64,000 nucleotides of DNA from Climacium dendroides (taxonomy: Eukaryota > Streptophyta > Bryopsida > Hypnales > Climaciaceae), in NCBI GenBank assembly GCA_950106755.1, contig OX467086.1:29282001-29346000 (forward strand). The letters are read 5' to 3'. Made by a program: the position numbers and the translations under genes. The notes under the pieces are model-generated. The model was not told the origin of the DNA. It saw only the letters and a list, made by a program, of their open reading frames with translations, and did no database searches. Positions within the stretch are counted from its first letter, which is position 1. Each line of letters opens with the position of its first letter. Of this stretch, positions 1 to 12,283 are shown one piece after another.

Positions 1-113
1 TCCAGTTTTCCTGAGCTCTTTGTTTTGCTGCGGTGTTCAGAATTTTTCTGGTTAATTGCTACACTAAGTATGGATTTGTATCTTTTAATGACTCCATGGT
101 GTGTTACTTTCAG

Positions 114-435
114 ATTCCGGTCGGACAGCCTATACATTTGTGACTGGCCTGGTTGTATGCACCAAGGGGAGAGGCGCGTGTACAAGCTTTTTCGGGGCAT
201 TTTTAAGAACTTTCAACACTCTCACGTCTTTCGGAACTTGAAAGACTTGAGGGCCAAGAGGACTGAAATACGATGTGCGTTTTGCTCAGAACAAACCTAC
301 GATATGGTGACTAGTTTTTGCCTCCGTCGATCCTTCGAATACCACGATGATGGAGAGCCCGTCATTCGTGCTTACGTGTGTGAAAGCGGTCACGTCGCTG
401 GCGCCTGGACAGACCGGCCTTTATATAATCTTTGA
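114..435 (+). CDS. EID1: EID1-like phytochrome A-associated F-box protein, C-terminal exon (partial)
   Basis: Last exon of a gene that starts left of the window. It opens after a clear acceptor (TTACTTTCAG, ending at 113) and stops with TGA at 433-435. The protein reads SLYICDWPGCMHQGERR, then YKLFRGIFKNF, CAFC, FCLRR, FHDDGEP-like EYHDDGEP, and ends with RAYVCESGHVAGAWTDRPLY. This pattern of paired cysteines plus the HDDGEP and YVCE.GH..GAWT blocks is the conserved C-terminus of plant EID1. EID1 is an F-box subunit of SCF ubiquitin ligases that damps phytochrome A light signalling in the nucleus. The F-box itself would lie upstream, outside the window. The open frame upstream of 114 is intron. 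Identity is from memory of the family, and the match is strong. Confidence 0.85.
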
Positions 436-2600
436 GGGTCAGATTGGACCTTTCATAATGTCGTACGACTCACGGCAGTTTGAAAGACTTTGAGTTATTG
501 GTTACCGGTGAAGACAGGTGAACAATCAGTCCCTCATGAAGTTCCGAACAGAGTTGCAAAAATAGGCTAGGCTCATCCTTCACTGATAGCAGGCGATTGG
601 CTCGACTTGCGGTTTCTTGTTTATGGACAGAAGACGCCCAGGGTCTCGAGAAATTATGTTTTAGATAACTGGCCGTGGTTATCAGACATGATCGTCCCTT
701 CTACACTAAAGTAGGACCGTCAGATCTTGGAGATCTGCGACTATGAGAGTGAGAGGATGGGAGTTATTATCCTGGACCCTCTTTTTTTCCAATCGCAATG
801 CGCCTCGTGACGATGAAAGGAGCAGGTTATGGATAGAGTATAGAGTTTTTTTGGGTTTGTGTTTTCTTTGCTTTGATTAATTTTTCTAGGAGTCTTGCAT
901 GACGGGGCAATGGGACTCGTCAAGATTCCAGGAGAGAGCTAGAGCTTTGGGGATTGTCTTTGAATTTCAATCAGTGTCAAAAGGTAGCGGAGACTGAAGT
1001 CTCACAGATATTGAATCTTGAACTGCGGCTAAAGTGGCTTACGTCTTGTTCTGCTTTGGAATTTACCCAGATTATGGGCAGAGCACACTCAAGGTCTCAC
1101 AGTGCGCGTTCAATCCTCTTGACGTTATCAGTGTTGTCCCGGAGTCTTCATCATACATTAAATAGCGGTGTTCACTTGCCTTGGACTGTTTTCTGGTCCT
1201 GTTGCAGGAAGTTAAGCGTTTACAGTTTTCATTCAAGTCACGAGCAGATTGCTTTAAAGGACTGAGTGTACTTGATGGTTTACGAGTTCTTAGTTAACCT
1301 CAATTGAGCATCTATGGTTGTGGAACCTTATTGTTGCTAGTGGATGGTTTATGTTCTTCGATCTTGGAATGGGGTTTGCAGGAAAGTTGATTGGTTTAGT
1401 AGCTTTGAGACATCATGATGAATGGAATCTTTTTAATGATTCATGGAGACTCTCCCATGAATCATTAAGAAGATTCTTTACTTGACATCAGAATTTCTGA
1501 GTAATATAATTTAGTGAAAATTCTGATTTTAGTAAAAAAAATTTTTGGAATACTTACCTGAATTATTGGGTTGAATTATTTGATTGTTCGACAGCTTCCG
1601 TTGTAGAGGATGAAGGAGTATATTCAACAGGTATCCCCATGGAAGCAGCCCGGCCATAGTACTCCACGTTTGGACATCCCGGCCATAGTATCGCGGGTTG
1701 TTTTTAAAACTGAGCCACCATGTTTGATGGCTTGGTTTGCACTGCACCGAGGGCCTGTTTGAACATCTCCATTTCACTGTAACGCAAAGGTGAATTCGCT
1801 GAGGGGCGGAGGTGCTTTCATTGTAAAGGCGCAACCTCGATGATGTTCCTGTGTTTCATCGGGTCTTGTCAAACACCTCAATGCATGGCTGCATAGAACA
1901 TTGCCCAAGGTTTACTTGCACTGGTATTTGGAATTTTTTGCTCGAACTCTTGCACGTGCAAGAGTTTCTCTGGCAGCTTCGTAATTCAAATTTTGTGTTT
2001 GAGGACAAACAGAGGCTCTGCGATTTGACTCATCACAAGAATTATTGGGCATTGACTGAGGTAGCTCACGGCTAACAGTGTCACAAATTGTGGACGGTGA
2101 CGACGACTGGTACTTCACTTGAGGATGATTGGCTTTTTCTCGATTTCCCTGCTTCATCTGCCCACACATGTGAAATCAGTCACCAATTAGATTTAGCACT
2201 GCGTCCAGTGGAACTGCTGTTTGAATTAGAATACCTGATACTGTTTGGAAATTAACAAACGTGGGGACATAATTCAAATAATATGAACTACATCATTCGG
2301 TATAAGGTGGTTATTCCTATGATGGATACCAGCTGGGCCAAGGAGATGCCAATACACGAAACCTCTGCGCAATGCTGACGTTGGAGTCCATTCTTACCGA
2401 CACTGTACTGCCCTACCTGGCGGCCAGGACTGGATATGTTTCTGCAATTGGCATCTCCTTGAAAGCATGAATGAGCCATGTCCGGGGTTGGGCATTTTGG
2501 TGAACCTGTTACACAAGAAAAGTCATCATAGTCATTACCAAGAATCTTTAAGATGTACAAATTGGATGGATCACGTAACGGACCTTCTAATAACCACATG
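436..2600. other. 3' flank of the EID1-like gene and spacer, no supported gene
   Basis: The first few hundred bases after the EID1 stop are probably its 3' UTR. Open frames here on both strands (for example at 954-1265 +, 1529-1834 - and 2288-2599 -) show no recognisable domain and no consistent splice partners. Base composition is closer to transcribed DNA than to the AT-rich spacers, so part may be UTR or exons of the gene on the minus strand downstream. The only clear structure is a hairpin at 1425-1476. Confidence 0.4.
1425..1476. repeat. 22-bp stem hairpin downstream of EID1-like gene
   Basis: Arm 1425-1446 pairs with arm 1455-1476, with one mismatch and an 8-nt loop (AGACTCTC). The core of each arm is TTAATGATTCATGG or its complement. 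It could be a tiny foldback element, a 3' UTR structure, or a small-RNA hairpin. Only the inverted repeat itself is certain. Confidence 0.6.
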
Positions 2601-2689
2601 CTTACTTAATCATATCAAGGACAGGAAAAAATCTGGGTAATCGAAGAAAAACAAGCAGAGTGTCTCTGGCTCAAGAAAGTCAAAATTTT

Positions 2690-3137
2690 TGTTACAGGTC
2701 CTCAGAAGCGTACTTGTTTGGGATGCAGGAACTTCAAGGCGACCAGGAGTGCATCTTGAAACATTTTCAGATTCACCTCGTGGTTTGCAAAGAGAGGATA
2801 ATCCTGACAATTTCGACAGCGGGGCTGAATCCTTCTGTCTCCAGTAAGTGACGTTCCAGTTACCCTTCCATTCAGCTGCTCTACACATGCTCCGAACAAT
2901 GTTTATGATGTCTCGTTCATCCTTCATAATTATCAATATTTCATTGCCGATTCGACTCAACATGACTATACAGTAGGTAATCACCAGTTCATCCAATAAA
3001 GGGCCGTTATCATGTTGAAGAAGCATTAAGAATTTGCAGGTCAGTGCACGAGGAAGTGAAAGCGCGCGCTCAACACAGGATTTTGCCGCAATGAAACACA
3101 ACAGTGAGTACTGGGAGCCAATCATTTCATGCTGTTG
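2690..3137 (-). CDS. possible exon, helical protein segment of unknown family
   Basis: A long minus-strand open frame begins after a plausible acceptor (CGCAACAG). It encodes about 150 residues rich in leucine, alanine and isoleucine, suggestive of stacked helices of the ARM/HEAT kind, followed by a Ser/Pro-rich tail. It lies downstream, in transcription order, of the exon at 3426-5310 and could belong to the same gene. However, that exon ends in phase 1 and this acceptor needs phase 0, so a further exon between them would be required. No family recognised. It may be non-coding. Confidence 0.25.
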
Positions 3138-3425
3138 CGATGTGAAAGAGACCAATACCCTTCAACTACCGGTAATCCTATCAGCTGTTTTATGAATAGA
3201 AAGCAAACGTTTTGCAACGTAAAATCAGTCTCAGTACTTGCGAGGTAGCTGTGTCGATAACCTTAATGTCGAAGACCGAGATGATGAGAGTTACGCTATG
3301 TCCTACCAGGTTGAAGGTGCTCAGCCATTGGTAAGTGACCTTGCAGCAATAGTTTGTGACCAAGAAAATTCAGACCGTCTGAATTGGATAGAAAAACAAT
3401 GAAAGGAGACACGATTAATACTCAC

Positions 3426-5310
3426 CAGAAGCTGCTGCCAGGGTAGAATCAAGCAATCCCAAATACTCATATTGTTCAGGAAGAGACATCTTTGACCAAT
3501 GTTGTGTCTCTGTAAGTGCCTTGAGGGACCTCTTCGTCTGCTCAAGAGGGTCAACTGGCTGAGAATGCACACTTCTAATGCCTTCCCTTCTCTCTTCGGC
3601 GCACCGTTCGAAGACGCCAAGGTTTTTGTCAATTAAGTGACGGATCTCTTCCGGAGGCATGGTACGAATTTGCTTCAAAGGGCGGCCCGCCCAAGATCCC
3701 TTTGTGCTTGAAGCAGGAATAGTGTCAACCGATGTGCTAGTATCCTTGTCTCTGCACTTCTCAGGGTTTTCTTCTGGCAAGTACTGAGTCTTTTCCTTAG
3801 AGATAGTAGTAGCTTGATTCAAGGGCCTTCCCGTGCAAGCTCCCCTAGCGGTAGAATCAGAGTAAATGTCAAGAGATGTGCTAGTACCTTTGTCCTGGCA
3901 TAATACAGTGCCAAATTTCGTTTTCCGAAATCCTTCAATGATCTTCTGAGGTCTTTCAGAGCTGCCAAATTCATCAAAAGTTTTGCCATCCTCAATTTGT
4001 GTACAAGTGTCTTGATACCTAGTATCAATTTCTTCTCCTAAACCCAGCTTCTTCGAACAGTCTGCATCACCCTGCCCCATTCTCTCCTTGCCGAAAGAAA
4101 CTTCCCCGCATAGCCGGCGTTTGTAAGATTTGCGACCTTTTTCTCGAATTATTCCGTATATATAGCCCACAAAGTGATTCCCATCATTATCTTCCTCCTC
4201 TATCGAACACAGATCTTCTGCGAGATTTGCATCACTCACATTAAGCTCTTTCTGCATTCTTCTCCGTGACTCACTTTCTTCGTGATGTCTCAAGAGGTCA
4301 ACCCGTGCTCTTGCACACTCAGAATCATGGAAGTGAGCGTTCTCTCGCATGAAATGAACATCTCTGTGCGCCTCACCGCCTTCTCTCAATAAACCAAACG
4401 GCTGGTCCGAAGTAGACACTCCTGCCGGCATAAACTTCGAGTTTGACAGGGGACCAAATGCCCGACCTGATGGTGAAGGGAGAATTTGAGCAGGCTCACA
4501 CAAGCTTGTATCGCCCAGTTTGCCAGTTGCTTTATTAACATCTGCGGTTCCATCAGGGCCTGATGCGGTACTGGTAGTTGATGGCGGAGTTTGTGAACAC
4601 GAACTTTCAATTACATCAGGGCCAGACGCGGCATTGACTTTTGAAGGCGGAGTCTGAGCACATGAACTTTCAATTGCTACAGGCTCAGTCTGTGTACATG
4701 AACTTTCAGTGGTCGTCAACTTTCCATCCACGATGCCCTCAGCAGCCACGGTGCCATCACACGAGGAATTGAGATCGGATGTCGTAAGTGAAGGGAGATT
4801 TAACTTCTCTGCATTCTTGTTTTCAGAGCACTTGTCGTCCTGCCTACCATCCACTATGCAGACATCATTTTTTGCATTGGAACCAGATGCAACCAGAGTT
4901 CCACTCTCCCCGAGCCTGTCGCTTGTCAAATTGACGTCAACTGTGGGGTCCAGACGGCATGCCCGAGGTGACGATGGAGATTGAACATCCTGAACCAGAA
5001 TTCCAAAGCTCATCAGACTGTCAGGCGGTTTGCTTCTATCACTGCTTCCAACTATGGAGTGTCGGCAAAGAGTCTCGCATTGAGTGGTATGATCGTCTTC
5101 AGATATCTCCTCGTCGTCGGGAAAACAGACTTGAATGTTGTTGTCAGCGTAATGAGGTTTTTTCCCAGAGTTGCTATACGCGACGTAAAGAACTGTAGCA
5201 GAGAAGGCTACCGTACATAAGAGAGTAAGATTCTTCGCCAAGGTCGAAGGGTCTACGTTGAATCCTGCTCTTAATATCCACTTCACATCTGTGTCACAAG
5301 GGCTCCCCAT
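3426..5310 (-). CDS. repeat-rich protein with N-terminal membrane segment, unknown family (large first exon)
   Basis: Open frame of about 629 residues from ATG at 5308-5310 to a good splice donor (TCTG then GTGAGTAT at 3425), so the gene continues in at least one more exon. Residues 28-46 (LTLLCTVAFSATVLYVAY) form one likely membrane helix near the N-terminus. The remainder is Ser/Thr/acid-rich and probably mostly disordered. Residues about 201-254 hold three copies of a roughly 23-residue unit containing ESSC(T/A/S)QT. Residues about 472-562 hold two copies of a roughly 45-residue unit with DTSTS and GRPL. A short downstream exon (after TGCTGCAAG, near 3340) would add a few residues and a stop. 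No domain recognised; function unknown. Its length and lack of stops make it a real gene. Confidence 0.6.
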
Positions 5311-8300
5311 TCACCGTGATACTTGAAACTGCATAAATTTTCTCATCAGGTACTCCAACTCGGGGAAGAATATTCCGAAGATTGATCTTTCGAAAGTGCC
5401 GTGAAAAACACCTGCACACTCGATGAGTTTCTTTCGTATTTGTGAGGAATGAAATAGAAATAGAAACATGACTTGCTTTGTTGAAACTCCTCCGCACAAA
5501 CCACTCCAATGACTGAAAGATTTAAGATCATGGATACGCGGAGATCCGTCAGCCACAAAACGCAAAGAATATATGTGAGCTTCTAAAAACCGAACTCCTT
5601 GGCATAATGCTCTCTTATCTTGCGTCTCACATCCTGCTCCAATATCTTTAGAAAAAATCAGCATCTCTTTCTCAGAGACTGCACTTCTATCTTCCAGTTC
5701 AGTTCTTTAAGAATAAGATACTCCACAGATCATACGAGAGAGTATTCACGGAGCTGTTCCTTTCCAATCCACCTTATGTCAACAGTAAGTTCCTTCTTCC
5801 AGCAGCATAATTCGTTCTTGCACCTTCAATCTCTCCACCATGGTTACAGCATCTGTAACAAATATTGAACACCCTGGGGATTGACCAGGGCGTAGTATTC
5901 TTCAGGTATGTACCAAAGCTATCCAGAATTGTTCGATCACACCTGCCATAATCAATATCCCAAATATCACTAAAACGGATTCCAAAGGTCCAGAGAGTTC
6001 TTTCAAATTCAGGCTACAAATGCGGAGAACTGACAGACTCTATCTTGTGCTCAAATGAGAGAAGATATTCCTTCTTAATTCTCTGAAAGTGACTAAATAT
6101 AATCCAATGCGCCAGAAACGGCAGTAACGAGAAAATAGGTCACGATGTGTGTTGAGCGAGACAATATCCAATGCCGCGAAATTACATCTCCTACGCGAAA
6201 GATTGGCGATAGGAGGACAAAAAATTTCCACTTAAAGAACAAAAAGCATTTGAAAGGAATTTTCACGAATTACAACCCTTTTGCTCGATCATGTAAATTA
6301 CTCCTAGTTACCGGAGAACGAAAAATTCCCGTTTTCACAATTTTTCGATGGGGGATTTAAATGTTCTTACGCTGAGTTTTTTCAAAACTGAATACTAAGA
6401 CTCTGCCCTTAAGCTGCAAGTATACATACAAAGAGTAAAAATATTTAAATAAAACATTCAAATTGTCGCTGAATTAGAAACTGGAGAACGAAAATATTCG
6501 GCCCTCCATTATTCCACCACAGATATTCTGCTTCTGGTCACTACGGAGTACTTTTGAGTAAGGATTAGGTTAAAGATTTGGAGAAACGAATCGTGACCAT
6601 CGCAAGTGTCTATCCTAAGATCCGCCGCGTTCTGCTGGTCAGTGAAAAAGATTGGAACCTAATGGACATTTTAGCAAAAGATAGGAGGCGATTTGCTAAG
6701 AGATTGTTTCAGGACGTTAAATCTTAGATTGTTTTAGAGCATTTCAAAAGACTCAAGTGAGTAGTTCAGTACCTGTTGAAAACGGTGCTGCTTGCTCTTG
6801 CCATCTCTGTTAAGGTACTCTTTTCCTGCTAAATGATTCCTTACCGGAGCATTTCAATACTTTCAATACTTTGATTCTCCTGCGCATCATCGGGCGACCT
6901 AATTAGCCTCCGTCGCCCTCTCTTTCTCCCAACCGCTGAAACATTCATCCTAACAATGGAACCACACCATAGCACTTTTAGGAATTTTCACACTAAAAAA
7001 TTATGTAAGTAGCAGTATACCCGAATGCAAACCAGATCGCCTTGCAGCCACTGAATTCCACAACGGAGACGGAGACTTTAGTGCTTCAGTTTTTTGTCAC
7101 AAGTAAAACTTACACCAAAACATAAAACAAAACAAAAAATGATGTCGCCCACGGTGTAATGAATGACAGTGAAAAGTGCAAATATGAAGAATGATGGAAG
7201 AACTCCTACAATCCTACAAGGGAATGCAGTTGTGAGTGCGGAGTGCAAAATGCCTCTATTTTGGCTAGTGAATAGGCCTTGGAATTCTAAGGCGCAACAT
7301 ATGCACATACACCTTCATAAGACAAACTCTTCATAAAAATTCAAAAAATTCATAATTTGTATTTGGGTTTGGAAGTTACACTCAAATGGCAGAATCATAA
7401 TCTTGTGTGGTTATTCTAATAACTAGGCTTTTCCACATCATCCATCCAAATCTAAGAACATTCATTCAATTTTTCAATAAATGTTTATAATGGAAAATGC
7501 CATCTTCATTAGGCATCTTTGTGTAGCCTTTTATTTTTAGGAATGTCCCATTTTCATTAGGCATCTTTGTATAACTTTTTATTTTTAAGGATGACCTATT
7601 CTCCTAAACCATTTCCCTTCTTTTTTTATTTATCTTTCTTGTTCACTAATTTGATTCCAACCACATTCAAAACTTTGCAAATTTACACATTTATTAAAGT
7701 AAATACACAATATTATGACCTTTTACCACAATTTCATCCATCTTATGCACATAATAATCTTTCTATTGATAAATTGGATAAGGTGTTATAGACTTATACC
7801 CCAATGAATTGAACTTTTATAATTAATTAAATGAATCTAAAAACTTAGAATTCCTAATCTTAAGAATCTCTCATCTTCCATATGAACATGGTTGGACAGC
7901 TCGTATTTACAAGTAACAATACATTTAGAGTCCCTTTTGTCCCCTTGGACTATACAATTAGATAAAATACATGTTGATAGATTTAGAAGTTTAGAAAATG
8001 CAATTAGAGAGAATTGAGTCTATTGGTATTATTAACTTTACACTAGTATAGGCATGGATAACATAGGGAATTTGTATAGAAAAAGTTTAATACTCTCCTT
8101 CATTTTATGAATAAACATAGCCTATCATTTCTTTAAATTTTTATTGGTATGAATTTTGAAAGCCTACTTAACCCCATTATGCCTAAATAAAAAATAAAAA
8201 TTGCACTTTGAAAGTTTACAATCAACAATAGAATATTTCAAAACCTATATTCATTTATAGAAAATATAGGAAATCATTTTTTATTTCTAAATAATATATT

Positions 8301-8640
8301 ATTGCCTACCTTTGAAGTTTTCTAAATGAAGCTATGAAAGTGAATCCTCCCAAAATTGTGGGTAGAATTTTCCTATGGTTTATACAATCAATCTACATAT
8401 ACTAAAATTTCTTTAGCACAAATGGGTTAAGTGACTTTCAAAGACATCATAGGTTAATAGTATTATGGTTTTGCAATGCTATCTATTCTTTGCATCCAAA
8501 AGATAAAATTAAATCCAAATTTTCTTAGTCATTTTCAACAATTCAAAAAATTACAGCCATACTATTTTGATGAATCTTTAACATAACATAGAAAATTGTA
8601 CATGAACCAAGGTAACAATGAATGATGTCCAATCACTATG
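5311..8640. other. upstream region of the repeat-rich gene and AT-rich spacer
   Basis: 5311-5900 may hold the 5' leader and promoter of the minus-strand gene ending at 5310. Several short overlapping frames are seen there but none is convincing. From about 6000 to 8640 composition becomes increasingly AT-rich, with no frame above 80 codons that looks like a protein. Apart from a 48-bp direct duplication at 7506-7598, nothing was found. Confidence 0.5.
7506..7598. repeat. 48-bp direct tandem duplication
   Basis: Two adjacent copies begin TCATTAGGCATCTTTGT (7506 and 7554), and both continue through a TTTTTATTTTTA tract. A few substitutions separate the copies. Confidence 0.65.
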
Positions 8641-8644
8641 TTAA

Positions 8645-9617
8645 CCCCTCACCGCCCAAGTCCTAACCATGTCAAAAAGCAACCTCGCTTTTTGAGTGTT
8701 ATAAGTCTAAATGTAAGTAAGTTATGAAAATCTCAATTGTACAATCTTATAGTGTGTATGTTGTAAATGGTGTAAATCAAATTTTGGATCATTTGACTAT
8801 ATAGATTGAAAGATTATAATGTTTTAGTGTTGAAAAAAGATGCTGAAATTTTCCTAAAAACACATTTGGAGGTGAAATTCAATTTCTAAACCTACTCAAA
8901 TGAAAAAAATTTAAACTACAAAGTGATTTAAAATCAAAAGATAAACACCTTGGTGAAAAAAAAATCATTCAATTGACTCATTGCGTTTGCAAAATTGTTT
9001 TGAAATGTCAAAAAAAAAATGAAAAAAGTAGCAAAAAAACACATCTATGGCTAAACCTACCTCTACTAAAATGTTTCTCAGTCAATCATAACTTCTTGGA
9101 TTGATATGAAATTTTTACCACAAGAACTAGACTAGTATGCACAACTTTTCCAACAAAAATTATTGAAAACAAACCTTGTCTGAAGAAGTTATAAGCCGCC
9201 GAAGTTCACTGTAATGCAAAAATGTCTGGATTTTGAACTTCGAATTGCTCCCAAGCATTCAAAACAACTTGGATCGACATGAAAATTTTATCACAATAAG
9301 TAGACTTTATGGGGAACAAAACCTAACAAATTTTATTGAAAACTAACATTTGATGAAAAAGATACAAGCCCCCGAAGTTGCAGCCATCTCATTGCAGTGT
9401 GGTGAACTCAAATTGAACCTGCGAACTTTGAATGGCTTTCAAAAACTCATTACATCTTGAACAGATCTGAAAATTTTACCACAAAAAAAAGACTATTATG
9501 CGCAACTTTCCCAACAGGTTTTATTTAATTTGAACATTGGATGCAAAAGTTACAGCATTTTGAAGATGACTGCTAGACTGTGTGAGGAAACTTTTGGTCC
9601 CCTTGGGCGGTGAGGGG
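8645..9617. mobile_element. non-autonomous piggyBac-like element, TTAA target duplication
   Basis: Perfect 16-bp terminal inverted repeats, CCCCTCACCGCCCAAG at 8645-8660 and its complement at 9602-9617, are each flanked by TTAA (8641-8644 and 9618-9621). TTAA duplication with termini starting 5'-CCY is the hallmark of piggyBac-type elements (established knowledge). The 973-bp interior has no transposase frame. Its right half is built of about three diverged copies of a 150-190 bp unit, each with a block resembling TTGGAT.GA.ATGAAA.TTT.CCACAA followed later by GCCCCCGAAGTT-like sequence. It ends about 400 bp beyond the MRS2 stop codon. A TA-target element whose terminus starts AACCCC would be an alternative reading. 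Confidence 0.6.
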
Positions 9618-9650
9618 TTAAAGGAGACTCTCCTCAAGGAGAGAAAAACG

Positions 9651-9697
9651 CCAGTGGAACCAGCATACATTAAGTGTATGCTCGTCAGGTTCACTGG
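9651..9697. repeat. two-part stem-loop beyond the MRS2 gene
   Basis: Outer stem CCAGTG(G)AACC at 9651-9661 pairs with GGTTCACTGG at 9688-9697, with one bulged base. Inner stem AGCATACA at 9662-9669 pairs with TGTATGCT at 9675-9682 around the loop TTAAG. It lies 330-380 bp past the MRS2 stop on that gene's strand and may be part of its 3' UTR. Confidence 0.55.
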
Positions 9698-10026
9698 AAA
9701 GAAACACACAATACAGGTAGTATGCATTACCCCTCTCCAGTAAAAACATATTACAATCTGAGGCTAAGCGGCATAAACTCTTATGATACCACAGTAATAT
9801 AGTGTACAAAAGTCTATCATTCTCCCGTACTGACTGCTCCTTAAGAGGAACACGGCGCAGTTTCGCTTCTACCTAAAATCACATGTCTAACTAAACCTTA
9901 CCACATTCAACGAAGATATATCAATATGAAGCTGGGCCATAAGAGTTGATCATCCATTTCCATACAAAGAGTAAAGTATTGGTTTGGCCTACTGTCTATA
10001 CATACCAATTTTCGGTAAGTTGGGTC

Positions 10027-12283
10027 TCACTTCTCAAAGAGCCCCTTCCAGCGTACATACCCCAAAATGCTCAAGAAAATAAAAAATGATAAGAGACAGG
10101 AGAAGATTAGGGTTGGTGAAAACCAGTGAGGGCTCTCGTATAGTGGTACATGAATATTCATGCCGAAGCACCCAACTATGCCCATGCAAACTGCAATAGC
10201 CAAGGCCGATGCACCCAATGTGATCTGGAACTGAAAGAGCTGGTTCCGTTGGTGGTCAAGCCGTACATTGACGTAGTCCTCCGTATCATCAATGTACTCA
10301 CGTACCTGACATTGGCAACGTCAAATAAGTAAGGTATCTTATCGACATGCAAAGTAAATGGACCAGTAACCAAACGTCATCCAGTTCAAAGTGATGAGGG
10401 CATGCAGCGGAAGGCATCTCAATCCCCGAAAGCTATGTCAGTGCCAACCGTGTCTCATGCCGACTTTGACAAGGATAGAAGTCACAAAAATCTTGAAAAG
10501 GACTTCGGAAAAGAGAAATCGAAGATCGCCTGAATGGAAACCGGCTGTCCAAACGATCTGTGATTTGGAGTCAGAATTCAAACTCACCAGTGAGAGCTTG
10601 TTGAGACTAGCATCCACCTGCATAAAGTAGGCCTCTAATAACATCTCCAACTCCTCAACATTACAGATTGTGCTCGTGCTCTGTGTAGCTGAGCTGCGGC
10701 GACTAGTATGACCATGGCTTCTTACTGAACTCAATCGTGCTAATTTGCGCGATGCTGCTGAGCTCACCGTAACCCCACTGGCTGAATAGACAGTAGCGAT
10801 TGGGGAGTCCAGATGTTGCGCTAGGAAAAGCTTTCGAGTCAGGTACAGGTCTGCCATATCCTCGTCGTCGTCCAGAAGTTGCATAAGTTCATCCCTGACC
10901 TGGCTTGAACAATTTCAACTGGTCTTTAAAACCGCTTCCCAAACTTCGTTTGTAAAACAATAAGCAGACTCCGAATAAGCACTTGTAAGAAACTGCTATT
11001 GTGATGCTATATTTTCCTTTGCTCGAGTGCCTCTGCTTCGAGGAAGGCCCACAGCGTCTCAAAAGAGTCGAGCATGCTCACATTATAGTAAAAACTGATA
11101 GAGTAAATGAATGGATGACCCCATTCCCGCCAGATTTATTCAAGCCAGAAGGTGACGTGAAAGCTTCCCATTTCTAATTTAGCAAAAAAGTGTGGAACGG
11201 AGCACTCACCTTCTGAACTCGAGCGCTCAAGTGAGTAAGCTGACTCTTGACCATTCGAACAAGCTCGAGACTCCCTGTGCTGATCCTTTTCGTTAACTGA
11301 TCTAAAGCTGGACGGGCCGTCTTTTCCAAATCATGCACATTTTCCTCAAGGTGGTTGCACACCACATCTAGAGCAATTTCCAATATTCGGAACTCAAAAG
11401 GGAGTTGTTCAAGCAAGCCGTCTTCTGCTGTGCACACCTGTCCTCCAGGGGACGTCATTGGCCCTCCGGACTCGAGCCGTAAGATGCTCTGCGGAGGGAG
11501 TTGCACTCTCAGCTGCTCTACGAAAGGTTTCACCTCCCGGTTCATGGGATCGAGAAAATAAACCTGCTCAGGTGTAATTATCGCTTTTACAAATTCAAGA
11601 TTAACCACCATCGCGTTCTCCCTGGCTGTCACAAACCACAACACACATAAATCAAAGAGCCCATTCTTTGCAGACAAATGTGGTAGTGAACAATAGAAGC
11701 TTCCTCGCCTGGCACAGCCAACGGTCTGTACCTTGGAATGAGAAATAGATTGTTCTCAAGTTGACAGCAGGTATTGCCTAAACACTAACATTGCTTCTAC
11801 GAATGAAGGAAAGACTATGTAATTATTATCAAGTATTAGAGAGAAGACCGCCTCGGCACTGGGAGCAGTAGCATTAGGAAACAACGAAGCACAACCTGAA
11901 CAGGTAAGCAACAATTTTCTAGTATCAAGAGGTGCAGCCTGTTGCACGTGACTACCTCAAACTCAATAAAACTCACATACGTTCGCATCCACATTAGATA
12001 AATAATTACCTAGAATATGGCAGGATTGAGTGAATATGGGGCCCAGTATACGGAGATCTCTCGCAGGCACAGTAACACGTTTCAAGAGACCGTTCCTGTC
12101 ACAATCGAACATTTCCGAACTTCCAGTTGCATCAAACCTCATCCACGTCCTAGTGCCCATCATCTTCCTGTTCTTCAGGATAGAGAAAGGAACAATTTGA
12201 TTTTCCGCCCCAGAAGGCTCCATTGTCACCCGATCGTAAGTGGACTTCAGTACAGCTGGTCTCTTTATCACTGGCTTCCCCAT
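10027..12283 (-). CDS. MRS2: MRS2/MGT-type magnesium transporter (CorA superfamily), four exons
   Basis: Exons 12283-12010, 11625-11210, 10899-10588 and 10305-10027 join in frame at GT-AG sites (phases 1, 0, 0) to give 426 residues, the usual length of plant MRS2 proteins. The N-terminal part carries TWMRFDATG and VPARDLRILGP. Exon 2 carries ARENAMVVNLEFVKAIIT and the LEQLPFEFRILEIAL helix region. Exon 3 carries the long MQLLDDDEDMADLYLTRK helix. Exon 4 has the REYIDDTEDYVN segment, then two membrane helices (about 364-384 and 396-417) with the invariant selectivity-filter tripeptide GMN at 382-384. Family members form pentameric Mg2+ channels in plastid, mitochondrial, vacuolar or plasma membranes; which one cannot be told here. 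No clear organelle presequence precedes the conserved part, so it resembles the non-plastid MRS2 clades. All key residues are intact and the gene appears functional. Confidence 0.93.

Noticed and set aside
4709..5220. Plus-strand frames of 79-91 codons
   Set aside because: Antisense shadows of the long minus-strand exon at 3426-5310.
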